From Rotaria socialis (taxonomy: Eukaryota; Rotifera; Eurotatoria; Philodinida; Philodinidae), in assembly GCA_905331475.1 (NCBI GenBank), contig CAJNYU010000419.1, positions 1 through 64,000 on the forward strand: 64,000 nt of DNA, in the 5' to 3' direction. The position numbers and the translations under genes were made by a program. The notes under the pieces are model-generated. The model did not search any database. It worked only from the letters and a program-made list of their open reading frames with translations, and was not told where the DNA came from. This document shows, piece after piece, positions 13,095 to 24,101 of this stretch. Positions within the stretch are counted from its first letter, which is position 1. Every line of letters starts with the position of its first letter.

Positions 13095-15611
13095 TTACAA
13101 TTTCTTTTTCACTTCTTCTATATTATTCAATGCGTTCTTAATGCTGGGATGTGTTAGTGGAAGTGAATTTCGATAAATCCCAAGTGCTTTTTCTAGAAGT
13201 GGAAGTGTTTTCGAGTATTCACCCATGTTGTAATACGTCGTAGCGATGTTGTTGTAGGAAGTAGCCAAAGAGGGATGATTCGCAGGCAGAGATATTTCTC
13301 CTATTTTGAGTGATTTTTCGTAAAATTCAAGTGCTTTCGAGTATTCGCCCATGTTGTCATACACTAGACCGATGTTGTTGTAGGAAGTATTCAATAAGGG
13401 ATGATTCGCAGGCAGAGATATTTCCCAGANNNNNNNNNNNNNNNNNNNNNNNNNNNNNNNNNNNNNNNNNNNNNNNNNNNNNNNNNNNNNNNNNNCTAGT
13501 GCTTTTTCTATAATTTGAAGTGCTTTCGAGTATTCACCCATGTTGTTATACTCCTTAGCGATGTTGTTGTAGGAACTGGCCAAATTGGGATGATTCGCAG
13601 GCAGAGATATTTCCAAGATTTTATTTGCTTTTTTGTAAAACTCAAGTGCTTCCGAGTATTCACCCATGTTGTCATACACTAGACCGATGTTGTTATAGGA
13701 AGTAGCCAAATCGGGATGATTCGCAGGCAGAGACTTTTCCCTTACTTTGAGTGATTTTTCGTAATATTCAAGTGCTATCGGATAATCACCCATTGCGTAA
13801 TACGTCGTAGCGATGTTATTGTAGGAAGTAGCCAAAGAGGGATGATTCGGAGGCAGAGATAGTTCTTTTATTTTGAGTGATTTTTCGTAAAATTCAAGTG
13901 CTTTCGAGTATTCGCCCATGTTGTCATACACACTACCGATGTTGTTGTAGGAGCTGGCCAAATTGGGATGATTCGCAGGCAGAGAAATTTCCAAGATTTT
14001 ATTTGCCTTTTCGTAAAACTCAAGTGCTTTTGAGTATTCACACATGTTGTCATACACTAGACCGATGTTACTATAAGTAGGAGCCAATGAAGCATCATCT
14101 TCTGGAAGAGTTTTGCGCTCGATTTCGAGTGTTTTTTCGTAGAATTTAGCTGCTTCTGGGTATTTACCTTGCTGGCATTTCAACCGTCCAAGCTGGTGAT
14201 AGATAAATGTTCTATCACTATCAGTGGAAGCATTCTCGAGTAATTCGTTGTAGAGTTCTTCAGCTTGATTGAAATGACCCACTTTGAGCATCAATTCGCC
14301 CATTCGATGCCATCCTCGACCGTCGATCTCCTCTTTGATGCGATTGGTGAGAGTAGAAAGTTGTGGATCATTATCATCAGTAATAGTCAAGTGTACTTCC
14401 CAAAGATGATTATTCTTAGATGTTTGTTTAATTTCAATGATACGAAAAACACTGTGCATTGTAAATAGTATTTCTTGTTCTGATGGGATAGCACTGTGTT
14501 CATCAATCATAGCGAATGGAGTATTCGAAGTTGATATTTTGCTTTGATCAATAGTCATAATAAAAATAACGCCAACAATGTCTTGGTTCTTTTTCATAGT
14601 ACGTTCAACAAATTCCATGCCCACTTTTCGTTCCATACTTGTTGATAGGAAATTATTGAACGATAGTAGACCACCTTTTGAATCTAGTAGATTCTGAAAA
14701 TCTTCTTTGCTCATTCCCTGACCACGGTAAACGGTAAATGATTTCTTGAATTTGTCCGATTGTTCCTGATGCAATTGTTCAAGTTGAAGATGTAATCTTC
14801 GAATAAAAAAGCCTAATTTCGACATCGCCTCCATGTCAAGCGATCGTAATCCACGATTAAGCATGCCATACAGAAACATTTCACATGTATACCACCATAC
14901 TGGTGATTTCTGCTGGTATTTACGCTTTAGTTCATTTATTTCTGTGTCAGGAATTTCTTTTTTTTTGCAATAAGTTTCTAAAGCCTTAATAGACTTGGCA
15001 TCATCGTCATCGATTTCTAATACGATGTCCTTGAAAATTACCGAGTACATATAAGCTGGCGGTAATTGGTTAAGATTTTGTTCGTTCGATGCTGCATCTG
15101 ATGTGCATCGCTTCGGAACGAAGCTCATCGGAATCGAATCATGGTCGCATTCACGGGCGACCTTTTTGAGTGATTCACAAATAGGGTTGATTGAGGTGAA
15201 TACACCTCGAATCTTTGGCCAATCGTTTACCCATTGCTCATGACGCGCCTTGTCGCCACAAAAAATATAAATGGCATCCACTTTTGGCATACCATGAATG
15301 TCATTTACGAGGCTTTGTCCTAAATCACCCGATGAAATTATGAAGGCTTTGCCATCATCCATTTCATTGAGGAACTCGATACATCCTTCGGGTGTTCTGC
15401 ACACATTCACTTCACTTACTGCTGCGCGCAATCGTGCCACCGTATTCCGGCAGTCTTCGATGTTTTCATCGATGTTGCCATCGACCCAAATGACCAAATA
15501 ATTTTGAGTCATCCGACGTCTCGGTCGAATGGCATCTGATGTAGTTGTTCTACTCACTGTAGCACCAGCTGTTGATTTTGGAGCGGTTGAGTTGGATTTT
15601 TGTCCGCTCAT
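13095..15611 (-). CDS. ADP-ribosyltransferase-TPR fusion protein, 838 codons with a gap
   Basis: Intronless gene. Residues about 35-165 form an N-terminal domain I cannot name. Residues about 285-410 match the arginine-specific mono-ADP-ribosyltransferase fold (R-S-ExE class): R296 in VYRGQG, S323 in FLSTS and the biglutamate E378-Q-E380. These would transfer ADP-ribose from NAD+ to arginine of a target protein. From about 435 to the end are roughly nine kinesin-light-chain-like TPR units of 42 residues, which normally bind partner proteins. Adjacent 126-bp TPR units are nearly identical in DNA, pointing to recent unit duplication or gene conversion. A 66-base run of N (13430-13495) sits inside the repeats, so the true unit number is unknown. 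No signal peptide, so probably cytosolic. The fusion is a bdelloid speciality; the substrate is unknown. Confidence 0.85.
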   Translation of the reverse strand: MSGQKSNSTAPKSTAGATVSRTTTSDAIRPRRRMTQNYLVIWVDGNIDENIEDCRNTVARLRAAVSEVNVCRTPEGCIEFLNEMDDGKAFIISSGDLGQSLVNDIHGMPKVDAIYIFCGDKARHEQWVNDWPKIRGVFTSINPICESLKKVARECDHDSIPMSFVPKRCTSDAASNEQNLNQLPPAYMYSVIFKDIVLEIDDDDAKSIKALETYCKKKEIPDTEINELKRKYQQKSPVWWYTCEMFLYGMLNRGLRSLDMEAMSKLGFFIRRLHLQLEQLHQEQSDKFKKSFTVYRGQGMSKEDFQNLLDSKGGLLSFNNFLSTSMERKVGMEFVERTMKKNQDIVGVIFIMTIDQSKISTSNTPFAMIDEHSAIPSEQEILFTMHSVFRIIEIKQTSKNNHLWEVHLTITDDNDPQLSTLTNRIKEEIDGRGWHRMGELMLKVGHFNQAEELYNELLENASTDSDRTFIYHQLGRLKCQQGKYPEAAKFYEKTLEIERKTLPEDDASLAPTYSNIGLVYDNMCEYSKALEFYEKANKILEISLPANHPNLASSYNNIGSVYDNMGEYSKALEFYEKSLKIKELSLPPNHPSLATSYNNIATTYYAMGDYPIALEYYEKSLKVREKSLPANHPDLATSYNNIGLVYDNMGEYSEALEFYKKANKILEISLPANHPNLASSYNNIAKEYNNMGEYSKALQIIEKALXXXXXXXXXXXXXXXXXXXXXXXWEISLPANHPLLNTSYNNIGLVYDNMGEYSKALEFYEKSLKIGEISLPANHPSLATSYNNIATTYYNMGEYSKTLPLLEKALGIYRNSLPLTHPSIKNALNNIEEVKKKL
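13430..13495. other. Assembly gap (66 N) inside TPR repeats
   Basis: Sixty-six undetermined bases interrupt the tandem TPR units. Sequence on both sides stays in frame, but near-identical 126-bp units are a classic cause of collapsed or mis-sized assembly, so the gap length should not be trusted. Confidence 0.95.
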
Positions 15612-17164
15612 GTCGAGTACGTGCTGTTGCTTGATACTAAGGATTACAAATGATGAATAGTAATGTGTTGTTGAGACATCAGCCTCGTTTAGATTTATAT
15701 AGCCTATACCTTACTTTTTTTATGGATGTTTTACGACGTTAAATGTGGGTGTTTGATCTTTTCTCTGTTGGTACTCAAAAATAGATGCATATCTTGTTTC
15801 TATCCCAGATATGTTTATCAACAAGAAACAGAGAACGGAATTCAAGTATGTCAGGAGTTTTATGGTTATTTTTTCAAACTTTCGTTTGCTTTTCATGTTT
15901 GCAAGCAATTGAGTGTTGTTGTGTCAATTACTTCGGCTTCTACAGTATATACTTATCTTTTGTTATCTTGAATAGATTTATTTCTCTGTTTGTCAAGAAC
16001 GAAAAAAATGAGCAAAGAATTCATCTGTTCGTTGTTTTTTTTAATGTGTGTAAAATTCTTTTTTGTTTAAATGAGGGAAGGCAATAGAATTAAGTTTTGA
16101 TTAAACCAAAGATAACTTTTATGTCGTAACTATACTTCTCTTAATTAAAGAGTGATTAAAGAAAACAATAGCTATCATTATTGTGCTTCAATTTTGATAC
16201 AACGGGTTGGGCATAACTCGTGTAGCTACTGAAGAAGCAATGAGTTAACTAGTTGAAGTTCTTAATCCGTACTGTATCGATATAGAAATTCCTGATTCAA
16301 TTTTTTCTTTAGTGAGTTCTCTAAGATTTCTTTAAAGTACTTTCATTTATATTGTGTATCGATATGTTTTCTTAAAACAATCATGCCATGTACATTTGAA
16401 TTCATGCAGGTTCTATCGAAGTTTACGTAATCGTAACGTAATTTGAATGCCGCTAATATAGTATCAAAATATTATATCAAATTAATCCTTACTAAAATCT
16501 ATCTAAAAAAGGAAAATTTCTTCTGATTTCGAATTTACATTGGTTTCTTTTATATATTTATTTTTGAACAAATTATAATCCAATCGTGTTTCGTCGGACT
16601 CAAAAATTGTTGCATTTTTATTTGCACCACAATGCCATAGATAATCTTACAATCTATAGAAAATAATTCGCTACTATAGTAACATCGCTAATATTGTCAA
16701 AACCGTGACATTTATGATGATTGATATCATTATTTAAAAAGAGGGCATTATAAGTTTTACGTTATAAAATTTATTATGTTCGGTTTGATTCATATAAACA
16801 GCAGACTTGAATCTCTTACGTTTCTAAATCTAGGAGAGATTTTATTGATTTTTATGCCAATCCCACTTTTAGTTGAATATTAACGAATAGTCTTACGAAT
16901 AACGTATGATACTATTTTCACGACGGATGCGAAGAGCAGCTAATTAGATGTTCTATAGACTTCTCGATATGTTTATTAAAATAAAGTAGATCCTTTTTAT
17001 TAGCGTAAATTCAAAAAGTATCTCCAATGTATTGCCAAAAACCACATCAACTGGTTCAATTTGTGCTGCTAGTATGTCTCAACTCTGAAGATGTGCCATA
17101 TCACACGATCGGTGTTGATTCCGTTATGCATGATTTGTAATGGTCCCCATATGTTTCATTACGA
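15612..17164. other. Intergenic, AT-rich
   Basis: Upstream flank of the ART-TPR gene and further non-coding DNA. Open frames of 60-100 codons at 15720-16087 have no protein-like features. The last part, about 17057-17155, belongs to a dispersed repeat that recurs at about 20846-20935. Confidence 0.45.
17057..17155. repeat. Dispersed repeat, copy 1 (partner at about 20846-20935)
   Basis: This stretch and 20846-20935 share an ordered set of words: AGTATGTCTCA, then ATATCACA(C/A)GAT, then TTATGCA(T/C)GAT, then a GG...CACC/CCCC segment ending near GTATG or ATATG. Spacing is conserved and I estimate roughly two thirds identity, in the same orientation. The second copy lies in an intron of ARMC8. 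Probably an old interspersed element; no ends were recognised. Confidence 0.45.
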
Positions 17165-17830
17165 TGAAACTGCGGCGTAGTTACGGCGTAACTGCAATCG
17201 CACTGAGACCCGTAATTGTGGAAAATTGCGCCGTAACTACGATGAAAAAATCGCAATTACGGGTAGTTACGGTGAAAAAATCCCAGTTGCGCATAACGGC
17301 GTCCCCGTTTTACGCAATTATGGGTCACAGTGTCGTCGCAATTGGTACAAAAGATGACATAGATTAGATTTTCACTTTATTTGTACTTTTATTGTGAATT
17401 TAAAATATTTTTGCACAAAATAAAAAATTTAATAAATAGAAGAAAAAAAAATTTAATTACAAAAAGCTAAAAAACTAAAAAGATTTAAATCTAAAAAAAT
17501 TTAAAAAAAATAAAAAATATGTATTCTACTGCTTATATTAGAATGACTTATGAAAGAAAATGTGACGAGCACTGCTATTTATACTGATTTTCTGTGACTG
17601 CACTTTATTGTTAGAGTGTAGCCAATTACAAATAAGAAGGAATAATTTATAATTGTCCATTTATACCTACAAGGGATCGTAAGATGCGATCACTAGGACG
17701 CAGTTACGTTGATCTTCATCACAGTACGCGTAGTTTCTTATAGAATCTCCACTACGATCAATGCGCCATAATTACGCGTAACTGCGACGCAAAATTGGCT
17801 CTGCGCGTAACTGCGGCACAGTTGATAAAA
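17165..17830. mobile_element. Block with clustered GTAACTGCG-type motifs at both ends, MITE-like
   Basis: Two GC-richer flanks (about 17165-17345 and 17690-17830) are packed with variants of CGTAACTGCG, CGCAATTACG and GTAGTTACG in both orientations; I count at least six in the left flank and five in the right. Between them is a 340-bp AT-rich core with no coding capacity. Many short inverted subterminal motifs around an empty core is how some non-autonomous DNA transposons look. I could not fix exact ends or a target duplication, so the superfamily is open. The right flank stops a few bases before the N-terminally short reading frame at 17841. Confidence 0.45.
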
Positions 17831-17840
17831 AAGAGACGAC

Positions 17841-18113
17841 ATGGGATTCGACGAACTGTTGTCGACTGGATATACGCCTGGTGCTAGTATTGTTGATGGA
17901 AAAGCCACTTACAAAGGTTACGATGAATTAAAGCAGGCATTCGAAAAGCTAAGATGTTCAGATTTGCAACTGATTGCAATGGATACAATAGCTTCTGGTG
18001 ATAGTATCAAGCAAATATCGACATGTCAGCGAGGAGGTGCATCTGCAACATGCACTGTGACATGGAATAAGGTCGGTGCTGATTGTAAAATGACTCGTGA
18101 ACATTGGACATAA
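17841..18113 (+). CDS. NTF2-like (DUF4440/SnoaL-like) domain protein, N-terminally short
   Basis: Ninety codons from an ATG to TAA. The order YTPGASIVDG, then YKGYDELKQAFEKL, then a late beta strand VTWNKVGADCKMTREHWT, follows the NTF2-like small ligand-binding or DUF4440 fold: a 'Y-x-P-x-A' strand after helix 1, a 'G-x-x-x-L' helix, and a closing 'W-K-x-x-G-x-W-K-x-x-R-x-x-W' strand. Family members usually have 110-130 residues, so about the first 20-25 (helix 1) are missing. The frame closes upstream within four codons at a TAA, next to the motif block ending at 17830, which may have displaced the 5' part. Function unassigned; proteins of this fold include enzymes and carriers. Could be a pseudogene or have an unseen 5' exon. 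Confidence 0.45.
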   Translation: MGFDELLSTGYTPGASIVDGKATYKGYDELKQAFEKLRCSDLQLIAMDTIASGDSIKQISTCQRGGASATCTVTWNKVGADCKMTREHWT

Positions 18114-19486
18114 AAATAGCATCGAATGACCGTCCACAAAATTCATTAAAATTAATGTTTAACCAAAAAATCTTAGAAAAACGTTTTTGCATTTTGTCAC
18201 ATTCTTATGCAGTTTGTCTTAATCATCCATGTTTGACAAGTTGACTGACGATAGGATTAGACGAAACACTTAATATTTTTTACTGTGCAGTAGTTTAGCT
18301 AATAAATTTAGCGCAATTAATCAATAACAGATCAACTGTATTGTATTTTGTAGAATTAAAAAACATATGATTATGTTCGGGTAACAAGAACTCGATATAG
18401 GTTCTGATGATTGTAGCTATATGTCGTGTTACCTATAGAAAAACGTCGCATTATGAGAAGTTTCGTATCCTTTTTTTGTTGTGAATAGATTTTTCTCAAT
18501 GTAGAAGCGAACTGTGCTGAGACTGACAAGACGAATGACATCTCTGACCTACAAAACGAAGTATCTCAAATGTTGAACTTGAAAGAGATCGATTTTTGTC
18601 TATCACGCTGATTTAGGAATATTGGTTAACAAAAAAAGTAAAGAAAACAGGAGCAAAACTAACGATTCGCTACAAGCTAGATGGAACGCTTATATTGCTT
18701 CGTTAATGACTGTTTGATGCGAACAGTTTGACTCAATTTCACACATCTCCAAATACATGGATAGCGTAAACTATAAGAAGGAGTCATAGAAAGACCAATG
18801 CAAGTGAATAATCAAAAAAAAAACTTTCGAATCGAAGAATTTTTCAAATATTCAACAAGACGCTTGCCCAGAAAATACTTTATTCGCTTCCTAATTGTTC
18901 TGATAAGCTTTTCGGTGTTCAACACATAGGAGCTATGACTGTTCAATGTATGACGAAAGCTATGCAAATTTAATGTTCAGTAGAAGTTTTATGTTTCAAT
19001 ATTGGTACTTATAGTCGTCATGGCTTGTTTTTTATTGTCTTGTCAGTTAGTGTGCAACATACATTCTGTACCACCGTTTAATGTTTTCATTACATTTATA
19101 AACTGTTGCATACATATATATTGAAAAAACAAAAATAATAAGAAAACCACAATCTGTTGCTTTTTGTTTGTTTGCACATGATCATTTGATTTGTTCAAGA
19201 GAAAAAAAAATATGAAAAAAAGAAACGCTATTCAGTTCAAACAAATAGGTGAGTAGATTGTACATCGCCTATTTTTGGGGTCTGTCAGTTTTTATGAACA
19301 ATCCAATTGATCCATTTCATCGCAAACATCTAGATAAACGAAAATAAAATATATAATAATAAAACAAAATGATTATTTACATTCAGGGAAAAGAGATGTT
19401 CGACAAGTCGAATTCATCGACTCCGAAGACACTCGTTGTTGAGACTAGAAATAGACAGAATTGTTCGTATTTCAGTTATTCTTTTC
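18114..19486. other. Intergenic, nothing recognised
   Basis: AT-rich DNA downstream of both neighbours. If ARMC8 has further 3' exons (its C-terminus is short) they would lie here on the minus strand. An acceptor-like TTTCTAG at about 19446-19452 (minus strand) leads into a 24-codon open stretch, but it has no ARM-repeat character. Confidence 0.4.
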
Positions 19487-22400
19487 TCAAAAAATGTGTG
19501 CTACCGGATTATTGCTTGAATTGAGGTGATCTATTAATGTAGTTATTTCACGATGAATTCCTTCGGGATGATTTTTTTCAAGTAATTGTTGTAATGTCTA
19601 TAAGATGAGGCAATAGATTACAACGGTTGTTAGTCTGAAATTAGACTCTTACTGTCAATAATTTTGTCGCATTAAATAGTGGTAAAAGGGCATCAGTGTC
19701 TTTTTCATCGAACAAATTTCTCAATAATGATAACAAGCATAGAAGAAATTGTTCATCTGTACATTGATCAAGTAATGAATAAATACGATCAATTGTCAAA
19801 CCTGCAGAGGAAAAAAAGATGAAATAGGTGTTTTTCGTTTTAATACGATGCCAATCAAAGTTGTCATGGCCCGAGCAGGACAAGAGATGATGAATGAGAA
19901 TATTTTAAGAAAAGGACACTATAAGCACTGTGTTATATAATCTATTTGATTTATATTAACAGAAGATTTCACTTTCCTATGTTTCTATATGTAGTAGAGA
20001 TTACACTGATTTCCATGTCTTTCACATTTATTCCGCGAAACTCCCCTCAATATGATACATCATAAAAGAAAGTTCACTGCAGGCACATTCTTTGTACCTC
20101 ATCTGTCATTCGCTTCCTCCAACGAGCAAATCATCACAAGAACTGTAAAAAGTTAATCGTTCTTCTCGATATAACTACTGATTTATAAAAAAAACTCATA
20201 AGAATTTACTTCCAGAGTGTATATTTGCATCATTCTCATTTAATTACCATTAATGATGTCTTGTTTTATTTGCAGTACCGATAAATATGAAAGATTCCGT
20301 AAAGCCCATATACTATTTATACACAAATCATGATCTGTATGTGTAAGAAAATTGAGAAGTATTTCAAGTATACCACCGCTGAGTAATCTCTAAATCGAAT
20401 TAGCAAAGCAAAACAAAATCTAAAGTCGAATAACGGTGATCAAAATAATTTACCGTACGACAAGTCGAAAATTCCAGAACAATATTACTAATAACACATG
20501 ATGATATTTTCACAACAGATAAATCACTTGATTTAATAGCATCGAGTAAAATATCACAAATTGTATCATTAAAAGTTGTGCGAAGTTGATGAACACTTCG
20601 TGATAAACCATGAAAAAGACAAAGAGCAGCTAATTGCAATGATAAATGAGGTGAACGACAACAATCGATTGCAGTTGAAATTAAATCTAAAGATTAGATA
20701 TTTTTTTTTAGTTAAATAAATATTCGTATCGCATTAAAAGCGATGCACACTATAGACTTGTCGTGACCGTACATCCAACGAATACCGACGATGTTTTATC
20801 CTCTATGCGTTGTGAAAGAAAGACACCAACTGATCTTCTTCGTTCTGCAAGTATGTCTCAGCTCGTGATACGTACGATATCACAAGATTAATTTTCTTAT
20901 GCACGATCCTTGGTGGGCACCGTATGGTACATATCAAGCAATGATGTACAGGTGGAAATAATAAATAACAACCAAATCTATCAACTCTGCTTCCCTATTG
21001 CGGTGCTTGAAGCTTGACTTTTAGTGAAGAGTAGTTCGACGCCTGGACTCTCAAGATAGTTTTGTTTAATTATCACTAGGAGTATGAAGCCTGTTAGCAC
21101 CGATTGTGTAAAAAAATAACAACACACAAGTACTATGATAGTACGCTTGATGTTTTAGAGATCAAAATAGTGTTTTCTAGTTAATTTCTTCAACTGCTGC
21201 CCTACTGAAATAGACATTACAAACACGTTGAGGATTCTCATTGCAAAGCTATGCATGTAAAAGAATCATTCGAGTAACCCTTTTTGATAATGTTAATACA
21301 ATTCCAATAGATCACGTTTTTCCTCTCTATACTCTAAAAAAAGCAGAATCTTACTTTCTTGTTCAGCAATTCGCTTTTTAATATCTTCATGGTGTGACGA
21401 TAAAACAGCAAGTAATGTTAACGATGACGAACGTAGTTGTACAACGCTTGATTCATCGGCATGTTCATCAAGAATTTTCGTTGGAGTAAATATATATATA
21501 AATAATTTACTCAATAATTGTTCTGTATACATCGCTGTATGATGTAATGCACTATTGCCATTAAGTAAATAGATAAGTGTATCAAGACATTCAATATATA
21601 AATAAACACATTTATTTATAGTTGATTTTGTTGATAAGTGTACTAAGGTTGTTAAAGATTCAAGTGAAACCGATGGATGATCTGCTGAAAGCACCTTTGT
21701 TTTACAAAGATTAACAAAAAATTTTGCTGCATAATAAGATATAACAACAGGCCGATGAATTTTATTTAACAAGCTCGATATTATTTCGCATAATGTCTGA
21801 TTAGTTTCCGTATGAATTGTGCCGTGTAATTGTTGAGCAACACAAGGATTTTCATAGCATAGTGAACAGAAAAGCTTCAAACAAACACCAACAATATATT
21901 CATCTGTCAGACTAAATAGATATTCAAAATAATTCATTTTGATTAATAAAAAAAATCAATACAATTTAAGAAAACGATATTCTATTCAACCGATATGGTG
22001 TCTATGAATAAGTGATTCCAGCTCATCGCGTGTTTTTATTTAGTAGAAGAGATATTGATCTAGAAAGTTATGTATAGAGATGTGGAAAACTAGTCCCATG
22101 GCTAAGACGACAATCAACGTGCTTCCGGCGAGAGAAAGAAACCGAAACTGATGTACTTTGGAGTAGGCTTGAGTCAAAGATTTAGTAAAGAAATAAAAAA
22201 TTTTGCGATTATAATTTTCTCCAAATAGAATGGCTTAAATCACCGGGACCGAAATAATGTGGCTTTGCACATCTCTAATCACGTAGGTCTTCTCTCGTAT
22301 TCGATACATCCGTATTACAAAGTCCGGCGTGGTATCATCAAAGGAGAGCTTATGTGACAATATGAAGGACCACAAACACTTCTATTAGAATATTTCAACT

Positions 22401-24101
22401 AGGAATTCAACAATAACAATCAATCACCGGACTAATGATGAAGACCCGTATGTTACTTTACTCTAGTTCTTCTTTCGTACATCGAACGAGACGAATTATA
22501 AAAGCACTCATTGGCTTCATCATTAAAATGATTGTTAATAGTCCGCCTATCGTTACATATATTTACCTGGCTTGAGTTATCCTATTAGTATGATTATTTT
22601 GTTGTTTATCATGAATATTTTCAACGAGTATATGCATTATAGCGGGTATAATGTTTTTATCGACTAATTGTTGTTGTCGTTCATTATTAACACATAAACA
22701 ACATAGAATTTCTACAATTGATAATTGTGCAGATTTTGATAATGACAATAAACGAATGAGTATATCGAGCAATTGAGGATTTTCAAACACAATATCAAAA
22801 GGCGAATATTGCTCGATAGAACTTAATTGTGTTGCTGAAGAAATTTTTTGAGGTTGTGTTATTAATGATGGAGGTTTATGTGTATCTTGATCGCATAGAA
22901 GTACGAATGGTATTGGTGTTAAAAATGGATTTGAATAATCAACTTTCGAAAATATTTTTGTTGATAATTTCGGCAGAAAAAACGAACGTAAACACCGAAG
23001 GCATGATTCACATAAGTCAGCTGACTCGATTCCTAATGTTAATAATGCAAATAAATGTTGAATACATCCAAGCTCAATTAAACGATTCACAATTGTTTTA
23101 TTATTAGTTTTAACAAATGATGATATACAATCAATAATTTCAACAAGTAATTCGGTATGATTTAATGACGAAAATTCTTTCAGTAAATTATAAAGTGTTT
23201 CAGCTGTACCAACACGAAAAAATGCTGCTTTACAACGTTTAGAACCGATGACCAAGTTTTTAATCTAAACGAAAATATACAATGAATTTAAGCTCCTATA
23301 AATACAGATACGACATTTTAATACGCACTATTCTGGCTTATATTTTACACAGAATTAGGAAACAAGACGCCTTTCTTTCAAAGTTATGACTGTTTTACTG
23401 AACTTTCGGCTTTGGACGAGGCGTTACGGACTGACACTAGGTCTCATCTATAAGACCTATTGTGAGACAAAATGTCAGCAAGAAATTCGTTCGCGATGAT
23501 CTACTAGTGCCTAGCACTTGAGAACGTTTCCTAGTCCATAATATTGCATCGAGACATGTGATAAGTAGTAATGTTAACATTTATATATTTTCTTGCATGT
23601 TTTCCTCAAAGAAAAATACAACACGAACAAAGCAATTATATTTTTGCATGTTATGATGAATATTTCAAACAACACTAACATTTCTTCTTAGTTAATATAG
23701 GAAAACAAGTAAGAATCAATCATAAAGAAGTAAATAGAGATTTTTCATTATAGATTAAACATTAAAATAATAATGTTTTCTAATCAGACCAAATGATCTA
23801 GTTGCGTCAAAAAACTAATCACATTAATTTTATCTCAAATCTATACCTTATAATTAATAGAAATTTTATTCAAAAACACTAAAGTTTTTGCTCACTAACT
23901 GATTTATTAATTAAAATAAAAGAATTTGAAATTTTCCAGATTAATCAAAAAAAAAAGCTCATATTCAACTTTTGTCTTGATTATTCATATATTTACCTCG
24001 GACACAGCACGAATTCGTTGTTCTGCTTCACCATTTTCAACAAGTTTTTTCAATAAAATTTCTTCATCTTGTGTTGGTAAATCATCATCATATGAAGGCA
24101 T
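19487..24101 (-). CDS. ARMC8: ARMC8 (GID5), armadillo-repeat subunit of the CTLH/GID E3 ligase, 7 exons
   Basis: Assembled exons (minus strand): 24101-23997, 23264-22567, 21911-21355, 20686-20454, 20389-20248, 19801-19653, 19597-19487. Every junction is GT-AG and keeps frame, giving 664 residues (human about 673). ARMC8 is the armadillo scaffold of the CTLH ubiquitin ligase, where GID5 links substrate receptors to the catalytic core. Best matches to the animal protein: IKNLVIGSKRCKA near residue 36, LKLFCSLCYENP in exon 3, HEDIKKRIAEQE before exon 4, and LFHGLSRSVHQLRTTF in exon 4. The whole chain is alpha-helical ARM repeats. Exon 2 carries an extra stretch of about 40 residues relative to human, while the C-terminus ends about 80 residues early, after the counterpart of 'CILANIADG'. 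Introns 2 and 4 contain repeats. The 5' exon is short and begins MPSYDDDLPTQ. Confidence 0.88.
20846..20935. repeat. Dispersed repeat, copy 2 (partner at about 17057-17155)
   Basis: Lies in the ARMC8 intron between exons 3 and 4. It shares word order and spacing with the stretch at 17057-17155 (AGTATGTCTCA, ATATCACAAGAT, TTATGCACGAT), same orientation. Confidence 0.45.
22075..22277. mobile_element. hAT-like MITE in ARMC8 intron 2
   Basis: The left end reads TAGAGATGTGGAAAAC. The right end, read on the opposite strand, is TAGAGATGTGCAAAGC, giving 14 of 16 matching terminal bases; an inner TCCCATGG/TCCCGG pair extends the inverted repeat loosely. TAGAG...GTGCAAA ends are typical of hAT elements. 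The flanking 8-mers GTTATGTA (22067-22074) and ATCACGTA (22278-22285) agree at five of eight positions, all differences being transitions, as expected for an aged 8-bp target duplication. At 203 bp it has no coding capacity and would have depended on a transposase supplied elsewhere. Confidence 0.55.
22427..22545. repeat. Small inverted-repeat element in ARMC8 intron 2
   Basis: The left arm begins CGGACTAATGATGAAG; the right arm, on the other strand, begins CGGACTA and after about 13 inserted bases continues TAATGATGAAG. It looks like a 119-bp fold-back with one arm carrying an insertion. No clear target duplication. Confidence 0.35.

Noticed and set aside
13868-14080. Open frames on both strands inside the ART-TPR gene
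   Set aside because: Shadows that recur because the TPR units repeat.
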